The position numbers and the translations under genes are program-made. The notes under the pieces were generated by a model. It saw only the letters and a list, made by a program, of their open reading frames with translations, had not been told where the DNA came from and made no database searches. This document shows, piece after piece, positions 37,169 through 46,589 of a DNA stretch of 64,000 bases (position 1 is its first letter; every line of letters starts with the position of its first letter). The stretch comes from an uncultured Rhodobiaceae bacterium (GTDB taxonomy: Bacteria > Pseudomonadota > Alphaproteobacteria > RS24): the NCBI GenBank assembly GCA_937907245.1, contig CALCUM010000002.1:434001-498000 (forward strand). The letters are read 5' to 3'.

Positions 37169-38329
37169 ATGGATTTTCAGCTCACTGACCAGCAGCGCGA
37201 ATTGCAAGCGACCGCGCGCAAATTTGCCCGTGCAGAAATGCCGAAAATAGCTGAAATGTGCGAGACAACAGGCCATCCGCCGGGCCCCGATATGCTCAAG
37301 AAATTGGGCGATATGGGCTTTCTCGGTATTAATATTCCAGAAAACCTGGGTGGCTTAGGTCTGGGTAATTTAGAAGCGCTTTTGGTGCTGGAAGAATTTG
37401 CCAAAATCTCCTCGGCCTCTGCTTTTCCTTTATTCGAGGCTAATGTAGGCCCGGTTCATGCGCTGGTGCATTTTGCTTCCGATCGGTTGAAGCAAGAAGT
37501 GGTGCCAAAAGTCTGTCGCGGTGAAATGGTTTTGGCGGTCTCTATGTCGGAGCCGCAAGCGGGCAGTGCGTTGACCGATTTGACAACGCGCGGCGAGATT
37601 AAAAATGGGCAGGTTATTTTGAACGGGCAAAAACGCTGGTGCTCAGGCGGCGGCCATTCGGATGGCTATTTAGTTTATACGCGCCTCTCGGATGACCCGG
37701 GCGCAAAGGGCATTGGCGCGGTATTTGTCGATAAAGATACGCCGGGTCTGAGTTTTGGCGCACAAGAAGAACTGATGGGGTTTCGTGGTGTCCCGTCGGC
37801 GGATATTTTCCTCGATAATGTAACCCTGCCCGAAGATAACATCGTCGTGCCAGCGGGCGGCTTTCGTAAACTCATGGAAGCCTTTGACTTGGAACGCTGC
37901 GGCAATGCCACCATGGCCTTGGGGCAAGCCTCGGGCGCTTTGGAAGATGTGCTGGAATATGTGCAAGAGCGCCAGCAATTTGGCAAAGAGCTGGTTGAGT
38001 TTCAGGGCGTGCAAATTAAATTGGCCGAGATGCAAATGCGCGTCGAGGCGGCTCGCCTACTTATTCATCGCGCGGCCGTTAACGCGCAAGACGGCCTGCC
38101 AAGCGTCATCGACAGCTCGGTCGCTAAATGTTTTTCAAATGAAATATGCCGCGAAGTTACGGGCGCTGCTTTGCAGTTGATGGGCGGCTATGGCTATTCC
38201 AAAGCCTACCCCATGGAGCGGCGCATGCGCGACGCTTGGGGCTGGGGCATTGCGGGCGGAGCGATTGATATTCAAAAAACCAATATCTCCGCCGCCATGG
38301 TAGGGCGACGGTTCGACCAGCGTCGATAG
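37169..38329 (+). CDS. acyl-CoA dehydrogenase
   Basis: 386 residues from ATG 37169 (MDFQLTDQQRELQ), GAGGA upstream. Complete three-domain enzyme: MSEPQAGSALTDLTT, ILNGQKRWCSGGG, ERQQFGKELVEFQGVQIKLAEM, and QLMGGYGYSKAYPMERRMRDA with the active-site region of short- and branched-chain dehydrogenases. It is divergent from the thiolase gene with 186 bp between starts. Confidence 0.93.
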   Translation: MDFQLTDQQRELQATARKFARAEMPKIAEMCETTGHPPGPDMLKKLGDMGFLGINIPENLGGLGLGNLEALLVLEEFAKISSASAFPLFEANVGPVHALVHFASDRLKQEVVPKVCRGEMVLAVSMSEPQAGSALTDLTTRGEIKNGQVILNGQKRWCSGGGHSDGYLVYTRLSDDPGAKGIGAVFVDKDTPGLSFGAQEELMGFRGVPSADIFLDNVTLPEDNIVVPAGGFRKLMEAFDLERCGNATMALGQASGALEDVLEYVQERQQFGKELVEFQGVQIKLAEMQMRVEAARLLIHRAAVNAQDGLPSVIDSSVAKCFSNEICREVTGAALQLMGGYGYSKAYPMERRMRDAWGWGIAGGAIDIQKTNISAAMVGRRFDQRR

Positions 38330-38342
38330 GTTTTTGAAAAGC

Positions 38343-39905
38343 CTACTTTAAAAAATCAGGCATATTGCCTTCAAAAGCATCGGATCCTTTGGTCGAGGAT
38401 TGGCTTTTGTTGGCAGCTTTTCGCTCTGATTTTCTCTCTGATTTTGGCTCAGCTTTTCGCTCTGATTTTGGCTCAGCTTTTCGCTCTGATTTTGGAGCGG
38501 CTTTCTTCGGCTCCGCTTTTGGCTCCACCTTAGCCTCAACCTTTGCTTCTGCTTTAACTTCAGGCTTTGCGTCTACAGGCGCTTCAGACACAGCTTCGCT
38601 TGCTTGTGGTTTGTCGCCACGGCGTCCTCGACCCAAAAGGCCACGGCGTTTTCCGCCTTCGCGTGGCTTGGCCTGTTCGCTGGCTTCTGATTTTTCTTCG
38701 CGGGGTTCATGGCTCTTTTCATTGCGAGAGCGACGATTGCGACTGCGCGGTTTTTTGTCTTCCGCGTTGCTTTCCTCGGAGGCACCCCCGCCTTCAAAAC
38801 TGGCGCGGGGGATGGGCTGTTCAATCAGCTTTTCAATGGCGTCGACATATTTCGCGTCATTGCGCGTGCCCAAAGTAAAGGCAGCGCCAGAGCGTCCGGC
38901 ACGACCGGTACGGCCAATGCGGTGAACATAATCTTCTGCGTGCGTTGGCACATCAAAATTAAACACATGACTTACGGCCGGAATATCGAGCCCGCGCGCA
39001 GCCACATCCGAGGCGATGAGATAGGTCGCATCGCCATTTTTAAACTGGTCGAGCATCCGCAAGCGCATGTGCTGGTCCATGTCGCCATGCAGCGAGACGG
39101 CTTTATAATCATTTTGCTGCAAATATTTCAGCAGATCGGCAATGTCGCGTTTGCGGTTGCAAAAAATAATTCCATTGGCCACATCTTCTGCTTCAAACAG
39201 CGAGCGCAGAGCCTCACGTTTTTTGGCGGGCGCCACTTCTAATAGCTGCTGGCTAACATTGTCATTGGTTGAAGATGGGCGAGCCACCTCCACGCGCACA
39301 GGGGCCGACAAAAACTGTTCTGACAAGCGGGTGATTTCTGGCGGCATCGTAGCCGAGAAGAACAGGGTCTGGCGGGTAAACGGCACGAGCGAAACAATGC
39401 GTTCGATATCGGGAATAAAGCCCATGTCCAACATGCGGTCGGCTTCATCGATAACCAAAACCTCGACACCGCGCAGCAAAACACCGCCGCGCTCAACGTG
39501 GTCTAGCAGGCGACCGGGGGTGGCGATCAGCACATCAGCGCCGCGCAAAATAGCTTGCTCTTGGTCTTTAAAACTCACGCCACCGATAAGCAGGGCTTTG
39601 CTTAGTTTGGTGTTTTTGCCATAGAGATCAAAATTTTCCGCCACTTGAGCGGCCAATTCGCGCGTCGGCTCTAGAATGAGCGTGCGCGGCATCCGCGCTT
39701 TGGCGCGGCCTTTCATCAAGCGATGGATCATCGGCAAGGTGAAGCTGGCCGTTTTACCCGTGCCCGTTTGGGCAATGCCCAAAACATCACGACCCGCCAA
39801 GACTTGGGGAATGGCTTCTGCCTGAATAGGGGTGGGTTCGGTGTAGCCGACTTCGTGGATGGCTTTCATGATTTCTGGCGCAAGGCCGAGGCTGTCAAAA
39901 CTCAT
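38343..39905 (-). CDS. rhlE: DEAD-box RNA helicase, RhlE-like
   Basis: ATP-dependent RNA unwinding, likely in ribosome assembly or mRNA decay. 520 residues from ATG 39905 (MSFDSLGLAPEI), with GGAAG upstream. Q-motif PTPIQAEAIP, Walker A AQTGTGKT, DEAD (VLVIDEADRMLDMGF), SAT (FFSATMP), ARGLDIP and HRIGRTGRAG are all present. From about residue 400 a basic, disordered Arg/Lys/Ser/Ala tail follows, ending with repeated SERKAEPK octapeptides. Arg-rich tails of this kind tether helicases to RNA or to RNase E; rne is also in the window. Confidence 0.93.
   Translation of the reverse strand: MSFDSLGLAPEIMKAIHEVGYTEPTPIQAEAIPQVLAGRDVLGIAQTGTGKTASFTLPMIHRLMKGRAKARMPRTLILEPTRELAAQVAENFDLYGKNTKLSKALLIGGVSFKDQEQAILRGADVLIATPGRLLDHVERGGVLLRGVEVLVIDEADRMLDMGFIPDIERIVSLVPFTRQTLFFSATMPPEITRLSEQFLSAPVRVEVARPSSTNDNVSQQLLEVAPAKKREALRSLFEAEDVANGIIFCNRKRDIADLLKYLQQNDYKAVSLHGDMDQHMRLRMLDQFKNGDATYLIASDVAARGLDIPAVSHVFNFDVPTHAEDYVHRIGRTGRAGRSGAAFTLGTRNDAKYVDAIEKLIEQPIPRASFEGGGASEESNAEDKKPRSRNRRSRNEKSHEPREEKSEASEQAKPREGGKRRGLLGRGRRGDKPQASEAVSEAPVDAKPEVKAEAKVEAKVEPKAEPKKAAPKSERKAEPKSERKAEPKSERKSERKAANKSQSSTKGSDAFEGNMPDFLK
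38416..38495 (-). repeat. 24-bp in-frame repeats in the helicase C-terminal tail
   Basis: A 24-bp unit starting GCTTTTCGCTCTGATTTTGG (plus strand) occurs at 38452 and 38476, with an earlier copy at 38416 carrying 12 extra bases. It encodes AEPKSERK octads at the C-terminus. Coding repeat, not an independent element. Confidence 0.85.
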
Positions 39906-40122
39906 TATGTATCTTCCGTGTTGGCCCTGCAAATAGCGGGCTGGCAATTTACGCTTCCGTTGAAACGTTTGCTTTTGCGCGACATGCGCGGCGCTTGAGG
40001 TGGCTGAAAAAACAGTCATTCTCAAAGCTCAGGCCACCACGGCCTGACCTGACGTAGTGAGGCGAACATAGAGGGATTTAGCGCTATGTAAAGCTTTTGC
40101 TCACGCGGCTTAGGGGCTGGGC

Positions 40123-42159
40123 TTAGATGTCCAACATTTCGTCGCTAGCAAAGGCCGCGTTTTCTTGAATGAACTTGAAGCGTAATTCGGGTTTGCTGCC
40201 CATTAAATCGGTCACGGTTTGGGCCGTGGCTTCGGCTTCCTCGTCTGGAATATGCACCTGCAAAAGTGTGCGCGAGCCCGGCATCATCGTGGTCTCTTTT
40301 AGTTGAGCGGGAAGCATTTCCCCCAAGCCTTTGAAGCGGCTGATATCGACTTTGGCATTGGAGCGAAATTCAGATTTAAGCAATTCTTCCCGGTGCTCAT
40401 CGTCGCGCGCGTAAAAAGTTTTTGCCCCTTGCGCCAAACGATAGAGCGGCGGCACAGCAATATAAAGGTGCCCGTTTTGAATAAGCTCGCTCATTTGCTC
40501 ATGGAAAAACGTCACCAGAAGTGCCGCAATATGCGCGCCATCGACATCAGCATCGGTCATGATGATGACCTTCTCATAGCGCAGGCGAGAGTTGTCATAA
40601 GACGCGCCCATGCCACAGCCAAGCGCCAGAACCAAATCGCCAATTTGTTGGCTTTGCTGCATTTTGGCAGTCGTGGCATTGGCCACGTTTAAAATTTTCC
40701 CGCGCAATGGCAGCACCGCTTGATTGCGCCGATTGCGCCCCTGTTTGGCGCTGCCGCCCGCGCTATCGCCCTCGACGATGAAAATCTCAGAGCCTTCCGA
40801 CGATTTTTGCGAGCAGTCAGCCAGCTTACCCGGAAGGCGCAATTTACGAACCGCCGTCTTGCGGTTAACATCACGCTCTTGGCGTCGGCGGACGCGCTCT
40901 TCAGCACGGTCGATAACCCAGCCGAGCAATTTATCGGCATCGGCAGGCGCGGAAGTTAGGTAATGTTCAAAATGATCGCGCAAAGTGTTTTCCACGATTT
41001 TGGCGGCTTCCGGCGTTGCCAATTTATCTTTGGTCTGGCCCTGAAACTCTGGCTCGCGAACAAATACGGAAACAAAAGCCGCCGCCGTTCCCATCACATC
41101 TTCGGCGGTGAGAATGCTGGCTTTCTTATTGTTGATGCGCTCGCCATAGGCTTTTAAACCCTTGGCGAGTGCCGAGCGCATGCCTTGTTCGTGCGTGCCG
41201 CCTTCAGGGGTTGGCACGGTGTTGCAATAGCTGGCGGACATGCCATCGGCATCGCCGATACCGGCAGCCACCCAAGTGACGGCCCACTCTACGCTGCCAT
41301 GGCCGCCTTCTTTTTTTACTTTTCCGGCAAAAGGCACAGGCGTCACAACCGTGCGCCCACCAATTTGCTCCGCCAAATAATCTTGCAGACCATTGGGGAA
41401 TTTCAACACGTCTTCAGGCGGGCATTTCGCTTCGTCTTTAATTAGGGCAGGGTCGCACTTCCAACGAATTTCGACGCCGCCAAACAAATAGGCTTTGGCT
41501 TTTGCCATTGCATAAAGACGCGCAGGGTCAAAACTTATTTTGCCAAAAATTTCTGTGTCAGGCGTGAAAGTAACTGTGGTGCCGCGTTTGTTTTTGGCTT
41601 CGCCGATTTTTTCGATTTGGCCCATAGGCGCGCCGCGCGAGAAAGTTTGTTGATACATAAGTTGATCGCGCGCCACGTCGACAATCAGCTCAGACGAAAG
41701 CGCATTGACCACGGAGACCCCCACGCCGTGCAAGCCGCCGGAGGTGTCATAAGCATCGCCGCCAAATTTACCGCCCGCGTGCAACGTTGTCATAATGACT
41801 TCGAGCGCCGACTTGTTTTTAAACTTAGGGTGCGGGTCTACCGGAATGCCACGGCCGTTATCGCGGATGGATAGGCGATTATCGGGCATGACGTCTACTT
41901 CGATAAAGCTGGCATAGCCTGCCACGGCTTCATCCATCGAGTTATCGATGACTTCGGCGAATAAATGGTGCATCGCGCGGCTGTCGGTGCCGCCAATATA
42001 CATGCCCGGGCGACGCCGAACGGGCTCCAGCCCTTCCAACACTTCGATGTCAGCTGCAGAGTAGCCTTTTTCCGTCTTCTCCGCTTTTTTAGCGGCCGTC
42101 GGGCTGGGTTTTTTGGCTTCAGGGACAGGTTCGTCGCTGAATAAATCTTCTGATGCCAT
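40123..42159 (-). CDS. parE: DNA topoisomerase IV subunit B
   Basis: ATPase subunit that decatenates daughter chromosomes with ParC. 678 residues from ATG 42159 (MASEDLFSDEPV), GGAGTG just upstream. GHKL motifs: EVIDNSMDEAVAG, DNGRGIPVD, GGLHGVGVSVVNALS; Toprim: IFIVEGDSAGGSAKQGRN, IMTDADVDGAHI; C-terminal FKGLGEM. The sequence QGRNRRNQAVLPLRGKILNV is the ParE/GyrB core; length and the missing GyrB-type insert favour ParE. A hairpin at 40029-40047 lies between its stop and the helicase gene. Confidence 0.92.
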   Translation of the reverse strand: MASEDLFSDEPVPEAKKPSPTAAKKAEKTEKGYSAADIEVLEGLEPVRRRPGMYIGGTDSRAMHHLFAEVIDNSMDEAVAGYASFIEVDVMPDNRLSIRDNGRGIPVDPHPKFKNKSALEVIMTTLHAGGKFGGDAYDTSGGLHGVGVSVVNALSSELIVDVARDQLMYQQTFSRGAPMGQIEKIGEAKNKRGTTVTFTPDTEIFGKISFDPARLYAMAKAKAYLFGGVEIRWKCDPALIKDEAKCPPEDVLKFPNGLQDYLAEQIGGRTVVTPVPFAGKVKKEGGHGSVEWAVTWVAAGIGDADGMSASYCNTVPTPEGGTHEQGMRSALAKGLKAYGERINNKKASILTAEDVMGTAAAFVSVFVREPEFQGQTKDKLATPEAAKIVENTLRDHFEHYLTSAPADADKLLGWVIDRAEERVRRRQERDVNRKTAVRKLRLPGKLADCSQKSSEGSEIFIVEGDSAGGSAKQGRNRRNQAVLPLRGKILNVANATTAKMQQSQQIGDLVLALGCGMGASYDNSRLRYEKVIIMTDADVDGAHIAALLVTFFHEQMSELIQNGHLYIAVPPLYRLAQGAKTFYARDDEHREELLKSEFRSNAKVDISRFKGLGEMLPAQLKETTMMPGSRTLLQVHIPDEEAEATAQTVTDLMGSKPELRFKFIQENAAFASDEMLDI

Positions 42160-42231
42160 AGGGCACTCCACACTTGAACTTATCGAATCAGTGGTTAGTG
42201 TAGCCCACAGTTAAAACTTTGGAGAAACTAA

Positions 42232-43560
42232 ATGGCATCCGTTAATATTGAGCAAAGTCTGCAGCTACCTTGCGGCGTTGAAATTAAAAATCGCATTTGT
42301 AAAGCGGCCATGACAGAGGGTCTGGCGGACGAGCGCAATCGGGCGACGAAAAAACACCAAACTCTATACGGGCGTTGGGCCCAAGGTGGTTCTGGCATTT
42401 TGCTGACCGGCAATGTGCAAATCGACCATCGCTATCTCGAGCGTCCGGGCAATGTGGTTATCGAAGGCACGCAAACCAAAGCTCAATTAGCCAGCCTGAA
42501 AGCCTTTGCCAAGGCCGGCACAAAAAACAACACGCATCTTTGGATGCAAATCTCGCACGCAGGCCGGCAAACACCTGCCGCCGTGGCGCCCACACCTGTG
42601 GGGCCAAGTGATGTGCAATTGCAAATGCCAGGCGCTGCTTTTGGCAAGCCGCGGGCGTTAACGCATGAGGAAATTCTGGATGTCATCAAACGGTTTGCCC
42701 ATGCCGCCAAAACAGCCAAGGAAACCGGTTTTACGGGCGTGCAAATTCATGGCGCGCATGGTTATTTAATTTCCGAGTTTTTATCACCAGACATTAATAC
42801 GCGTGACGACCAATGGGGCGGTAGCCTCGAAAACCGCGCGCGCTTGCTGTTAGAGACTTTGCGGGCGGTGCGCCAAGCCGTGGGTAAAAAATTCCCTGTG
42901 TCTTTGAAGCTCAACTCGGCCGATTTCCAAAAAGGTGGCTTCACCCATGAGGAGTCCATCCAAGTCGCGACCTGGTTAAACGACGAAGAGTTAGATTTGC
43001 TCGAAGTTTCGGGCGGCACTTATGAGCAGCCAAAACTTGTCGGCCTAGATAATTTGACACTGAACCCAGACCGCGCCGAAGCCTTGCGCGAAAGCACGGT
43101 GGCACGCGAAGCCTATTTCCTCGACTATGCGAAAGACATTCGCGCGGTGTTTAAAGGCCCGATGATGGTAACGGGCGGCTTTCGCTCCCGCGCCGGCATG
43201 GATGCGGCCTTGGGTTCCGATGCCTGCGATATGATTGGCATGGGGCGTCCTCTTTGTGTCGATACAAATGTGGTCAACAAGCTGATTTCTGGTGAAATGG
43301 ATACAACGACTATCTTTGAAAAAAGCATGGAGATTGGACCCAAATTCTTGCGGCCAATTCTGGGTCTCAACTCACCGTTCCGTTTGTTTGCCGCGCTTAA
43401 CGGGTGGGGGCAACAAGGCTGGTGGTGCATTCAACTGCTCCGAATGGGGCGCGGCGAAGAGCCAAACCTAGACCTCGGCGTGTTCAAGGCCTTCACCACC
43501 TATCAGTCGGAAGAGAAAAAAGCGGCGGCCGCTTATAATGCATATTGGAAGGGCAAATAA
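42232..43560 (+). CDS. NADH:flavin oxidoreductase, old yellow enzyme family
   Basis: 442 residues, single TIM-barrel domain (no C-terminal Fe-S/FAD module as in 2,4-dienoyl-CoA reductase). FMN-site features: NRICKAAMTEGLAD, LWMQISHAGRQ, GVQIHGAHGYLISEFLSPDINTRDDQWGGSLENRAR and VTGGFRSRAGMDAAL, with MIGMGRPL. Reduces activated C=C bonds. The metal-dependent hydrolase gene starts 29 bp later, so the two are probably one operon. Natural substrate unknown. Confidence 0.92.
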   Translation: MASVNIEQSLQLPCGVEIKNRICKAAMTEGLADERNRATKKHQTLYGRWAQGGSGILLTGNVQIDHRYLERPGNVVIEGTQTKAQLASLKAFAKAGTKNNTHLWMQISHAGRQTPAAVAPTPVGPSDVQLQMPGAAFGKPRALTHEEILDVIKRFAHAAKTAKETGFTGVQIHGAHGYLISEFLSPDINTRDDQWGGSLENRARLLLETLRAVRQAVGKKFPVSLKLNSADFQKGGFTHEESIQVATWLNDEELDLLEVSGGTYEQPKLVGLDNLTLNPDRAEALRESTVAREAYFLDYAKDIRAVFKGPMMVTGGFRSRAGMDAALGSDACDMIGMGRPLCVDTNVVNKLISGEMDTTTIFEKSMEIGPKFLRPILGLNSPFRLFAALNGWGQQGWWCIQLLRMGRGEEPNLDLGVFKAFTTYQSEEKKAAAAYNAYWKGK

Positions 43561-43589
43561 GCCCGCTACGTCAACCGAGAGGAAAAGCT

Positions 43590-44429
43590 ATGACAGGCCA
43601 TTGGAAACGTTTCATCGGGGTGGCTCTGGCAGGCTTTCTTGCGTCTTGTACACCGCAAAACTCGGGCCCCAAATTGTTTGTCATGGATTGCGGTTCGATG
43701 ACGCTCGAAAACATTGCAGGTTTTGGGCTCACCAATGACGACACGCCCGTGCGCAAGCTGTTTGTGCCGTGCTATCTGGTGCAACACAAAGGCAAAACCA
43801 TGCTTTGGGAGGCGGGCCTGCCGCTGGATGTGGTGGGCGCGGGCAAAGTTGATTTGGCGGCGCTACCCGGGACTTATCTCGAGTATGATGTGTCGCTGGT
43901 CGACCAATTGGCGACGATGGATATCACGCCTGCGGACGTTGATTATATCGCGCTCTCGCATTTGCATTTTGATCATATTGGTGCGGCGAACTTATTCGCG
44001 GGCTCCACGTGGCTGGTGCAGCGCAGTGAGTATGAGGTGGCATTTGGCGACACGGCCAATCCAGCTTTCGTGCCGCAATATTATAGCGCTTTAGAAAATG
44101 CTGAGACGCAAGTTCTCGATGGCGACCATGATGTGTTCGGCGATGGCAAAGTGCGCTTAATCTCGCTTCCGGGCCACACGCCCGGCCATATGGCGTTAGC
44201 GCTGGATATGCAGGAGACGGGCAAGCTGGTTTTATCGGGTGACTTGTATCATTTCAAAATGTCACGCGAGCTGAAATCGGTGCCTGTGTTCAACCATGAC
44301 GCAGCGGATACGCATAGCTCGATGGACAAACTCGAGACCCTGCTGGCCGAAACAGGCGCCAGCTTGTGGATTGAGCACGATATGGAGTTTGCCCGCACGC
44401 TAAGAAAAGCGCCTGATTTTTATCGATAA
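43590..44429 (+). CDS. metallo-beta-lactamase-fold hydrolase, probable lipoprotein (AHL-lactonase-like)
   Basis: 279 residues from ATG 43590 (MTGHWKRFIGV), GAGGA upstream. The N-terminus is a lipoprotein signal: Lys/Arg, hydrophobic core and lipobox LASC with C20. The metal site HLHFDHIGA (HxHxDH, about 123-128), GHTPGHM, SGDLYHF and IEHDMEF are those of the MBL superfamily; the CYLVQHKGKTMLWEAGLP start resembles N-acyl-homoserine-lactone lactonases (AttM/AiiA type). A lactonase role is plausible but unproven; a periplasmic lipid-anchored form would be unusual. Confidence 0.82.
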   Translation: MTGHWKRFIGVALAGFLASCTPQNSGPKLFVMDCGSMTLENIAGFGLTNDDTPVRKLFVPCYLVQHKGKTMLWEAGLPLDVVGAGKVDLAALPGTYLEYDVSLVDQLATMDITPADVDYIALSHLHFDHIGAANLFAGSTWLVQRSEYEVAFGDTANPAFVPQYYSALENAETQVLDGDHDVFGDGKVRLISLPGHTPGHMALALDMQETGKLVLSGDLYHFKMSRELKSVPVFNHDAADTHSSMDKLETLLAETGASLWIEHDMEFARTLRKAPDFYR

Positions 44430-44450
44430 AGCCTAGCCCAAACGACAAAC

Positions 44451-44472
44451 GGCCCCTCATTGCTGAGGAGCC
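44451..44472 (-). terminator. probable glnA terminator
   Basis: GGCCCCTCA (44451-44459), loop TTGC, TGAGGAGCC (44464-44472) form a 9-position stem with one mismatch. On the minus strand it is followed by GTTTGTCGTTT, a weak T tract, about 50 bp after the glnA stop. On the plus strand no T run follows. Confidence 0.6.
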
Positions 44473-44520
44473 GCCCTGTTGGCACGTCGTGGAACGCACC
44501 AGCATCTCGTGTCGTCTTAC

Positions 44521-45930
44521 TTAGACGCTGTAATACATGTCGAATTCGACTGGGTGAGGGGCATGTTCGAAGCGATATACTTCTTCCCACTTCAGTTCCA
44601 GATACGCATCGATTTGGTCGTCGTCCATGACGTTGCCTTTTTTCAAGAAGTCACGGTCTTGGTCTAGGGCAACCAGAGCTTCGCGCAAAGAACCACAAAC
44701 TTGTGGGACATTGGCCAGCTCTTCAGGTGGCAATTCGTACAAATCTTTGTCCATCGCATCGCCCGGATCGATTTTGTTTTCGATGCCGTCAAGACCCGCC
44801 ATCAACATCGCTGTGAAGGCGAGGTATGGGTTGGCTGTTGGATCTGGGAAACGAATTTCTACGCGCTTGCCAGGTGCCGATGTGGCAAATGGAATGCGGC
44901 AAGAAGCGGAGCGGTTACGAGCCGAATAGGCGAGCAGAACCGGGGCTTCAAAACCTGGGATAAGGCGCTTGTAGGAGTTGGTTGACGGGTTGGTCAACGC
45001 GTTCAGGGCGCGAGCATGTTTGATGATGCCGCCGATGTAGTACAGGCAATCTTGGCTGAGGTCAGCATATTTGTCGCCAGCGAAAAGCGGCTTGCCGTCT
45101 TTCCAAATCGACTGGTGGCAATGCATGCCTGTGCCGTTATCGCCAGCTACTGGCTTTGGCATAAAGGTAGCGGATTTGCCATAAGCATGGGCCACATTGT
45201 GAACCACATATTTATACAATTGCAGGTCGTCGGCGATGCTGGTCATCGTGCCGAATTTCAAGCCAAGCTCGTGTTGAGCGGCCGCCACTTCGTGGTGATG
45301 CTTCTCAACTTTGAGGCCCATGTCTTTCATCACGCCGAGCATTTCGCCGCGAAGATCTTGACCGCTATCGATTGGGTTGACTGGGAAGTAGCCACCTTTC
45401 GTGCGGGGACGGTGACCCATGTTGCCAGCTTCATATTCGGTGCCGGAATTGTCTGGCAACTCCACGCTGTCGAGGGCAAAGCCTGTGTTATACGGCTCGT
45501 TCGAGAAACGAACGTCGTCGAATACAAAGAACTCAGCTTCTGGGCCGAAGTAAATTGTGTCGCCGATGCCCGTTGATTTCAAATATTCTTCCGCCCGCAG
45601 CGATGTCGAGCGAGGGTCGCGGTTATAAGCAGTGCGCGAATTTGGTTCCAGCACATCACAGAATAAAGTCAGAGTTTGCTGCGCATAAAAGGGGTCGAGG
45701 CGCGCGGTTGAGCAATCTGGCATCAATACCATGTCGGACTCGTTAATGGCTTTCCAGCCCGCAATCGACGAACCGTCGAACATCGTGCCTTCAGCGAAGA
45801 AATCATCATCGACAAGGTCGATGTCCAAGGTCAAATGCTGCATTTTACCGCGTGGATCGGTAAAGCGAACGTCAACATATTGGACGTCATTGTCTTTAAT
45901 CATTTTTTGAACGGTAGCTGCGTCTGACAT
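44521..45930 (-). CDS. glnA: glutamine synthetase type I
   Basis: Makes glutamine from glutamate, ammonia and ATP; a dodecamer. 469 residues. Family stretches: [47 protein letters not shown] and [10 protein letters not shown]. The adenylylation site [11 protein letters not shown] is at Y398, so the enzyme should be regulated by GlnE. glnB lies 50 bp upstream on the same strand; the pair shares the sigma-54 promoter before glnB. Confidence 0.96.
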   Translation of the reverse strand: MSDAATVQKMIKDNDVQYVDVRFTDPRGKMQHLTLDIDLVDDDFFAEGTMFDGSSIAGWKAINESDMVLMPDCSTARLDPFYAQQTLTLFCDVLEPNSRTAYNRDPRSTSLRAEEYLKSTGIGDTIYFGPEAEFFVFDDVRFSNEPYNTGFALDSVELPDNSGTEYEAGNMGHRPRTKGGYFPVNPIDSGQDLRGEMLGVMKDMGLKVEKHHHEVAAAQHELGLKFGTMTSIADDLQLYKYVVHNVAHAYGKSATFMPKPVAGDNGTGMHCHQSIWKDGKPLFAGDKYADLSQDCLYYIGGIIKHARALNALTNPSTNSYKRLIPGFEAPVLLAYSARNRSASCRIPFATSAPGKRVEIRFPDPTANPYLAFTAMLMAGLDGIENKIDPGDAMDKDLYELPPEELANVPQVCGSLREALVALDQDRDFLKKGNVMDDDQIDAYLELKWEEVYRFEHAPHPVEFDMYYSV

Positions 45931-45980
45931 GTGTAATCTCCAAAAATCTAGTCAGTGAATCTAAATGCTTGTTAAGCGTC

Positions 45981-46340
<360 letters not shown>

Positions 46341-46352
46341 CTACCGACTATA

Positions 46353-46368
46353 TGCAATATTCGTGCCA
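46353..46368 (-). promoter_or_regulatory. sigma-54 promoter of glnB-glnA
   Basis: Minus strand TGGCACGAATATTGCA fits the -24/-12 consensus TGGCACR-N4-TTGCW. The GG (46367-46366) and GC (46355-46354) dinucleotides are 10 bp apart, the strict RpoN spacing. Expected transcription start near 46342, giving a leader of about 23 nt. A GGTGCA half-site at 46492-46497 could belong to an NtrC enhancer; I did not find a full inverted pair. Confidence 0.85.
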
Positions 46369-46589
46369 AATTACCTGTAGCCCATAGGTTGCCTAGCTTC
46401 CCATCCCCGAAAGCCGCCACCAAGGCGCGCGCGCTTACGCCAGGCTGCGCGCATATGGCTAATAAATAGGCTCATGCCTAAATATTATGCAGGTGCATGA
46501 ATTTGGTACGCGACGGGGGCTATTTGTCATTATTCGCTTGAACCCGAACAAAGCCCCCTTAAACTCTCGCCAAACAGGAGATAGATATC

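Noticed and set aside
38330-38345. AGGTTTTTGAAAAGCCT pairing between convergent genes as a terminator
   Set aside because: Stem is AT-rich and interrupted; no clear energy advantage or T tract beyond the loop itself.
40029-40047. TCAGGCC-ACCAC-GGCCTGA hairpin as parE terminator
   Set aside because: No T run on either strand; it could be a helicase leader hairpin, but support is too weak to list as a terminator.
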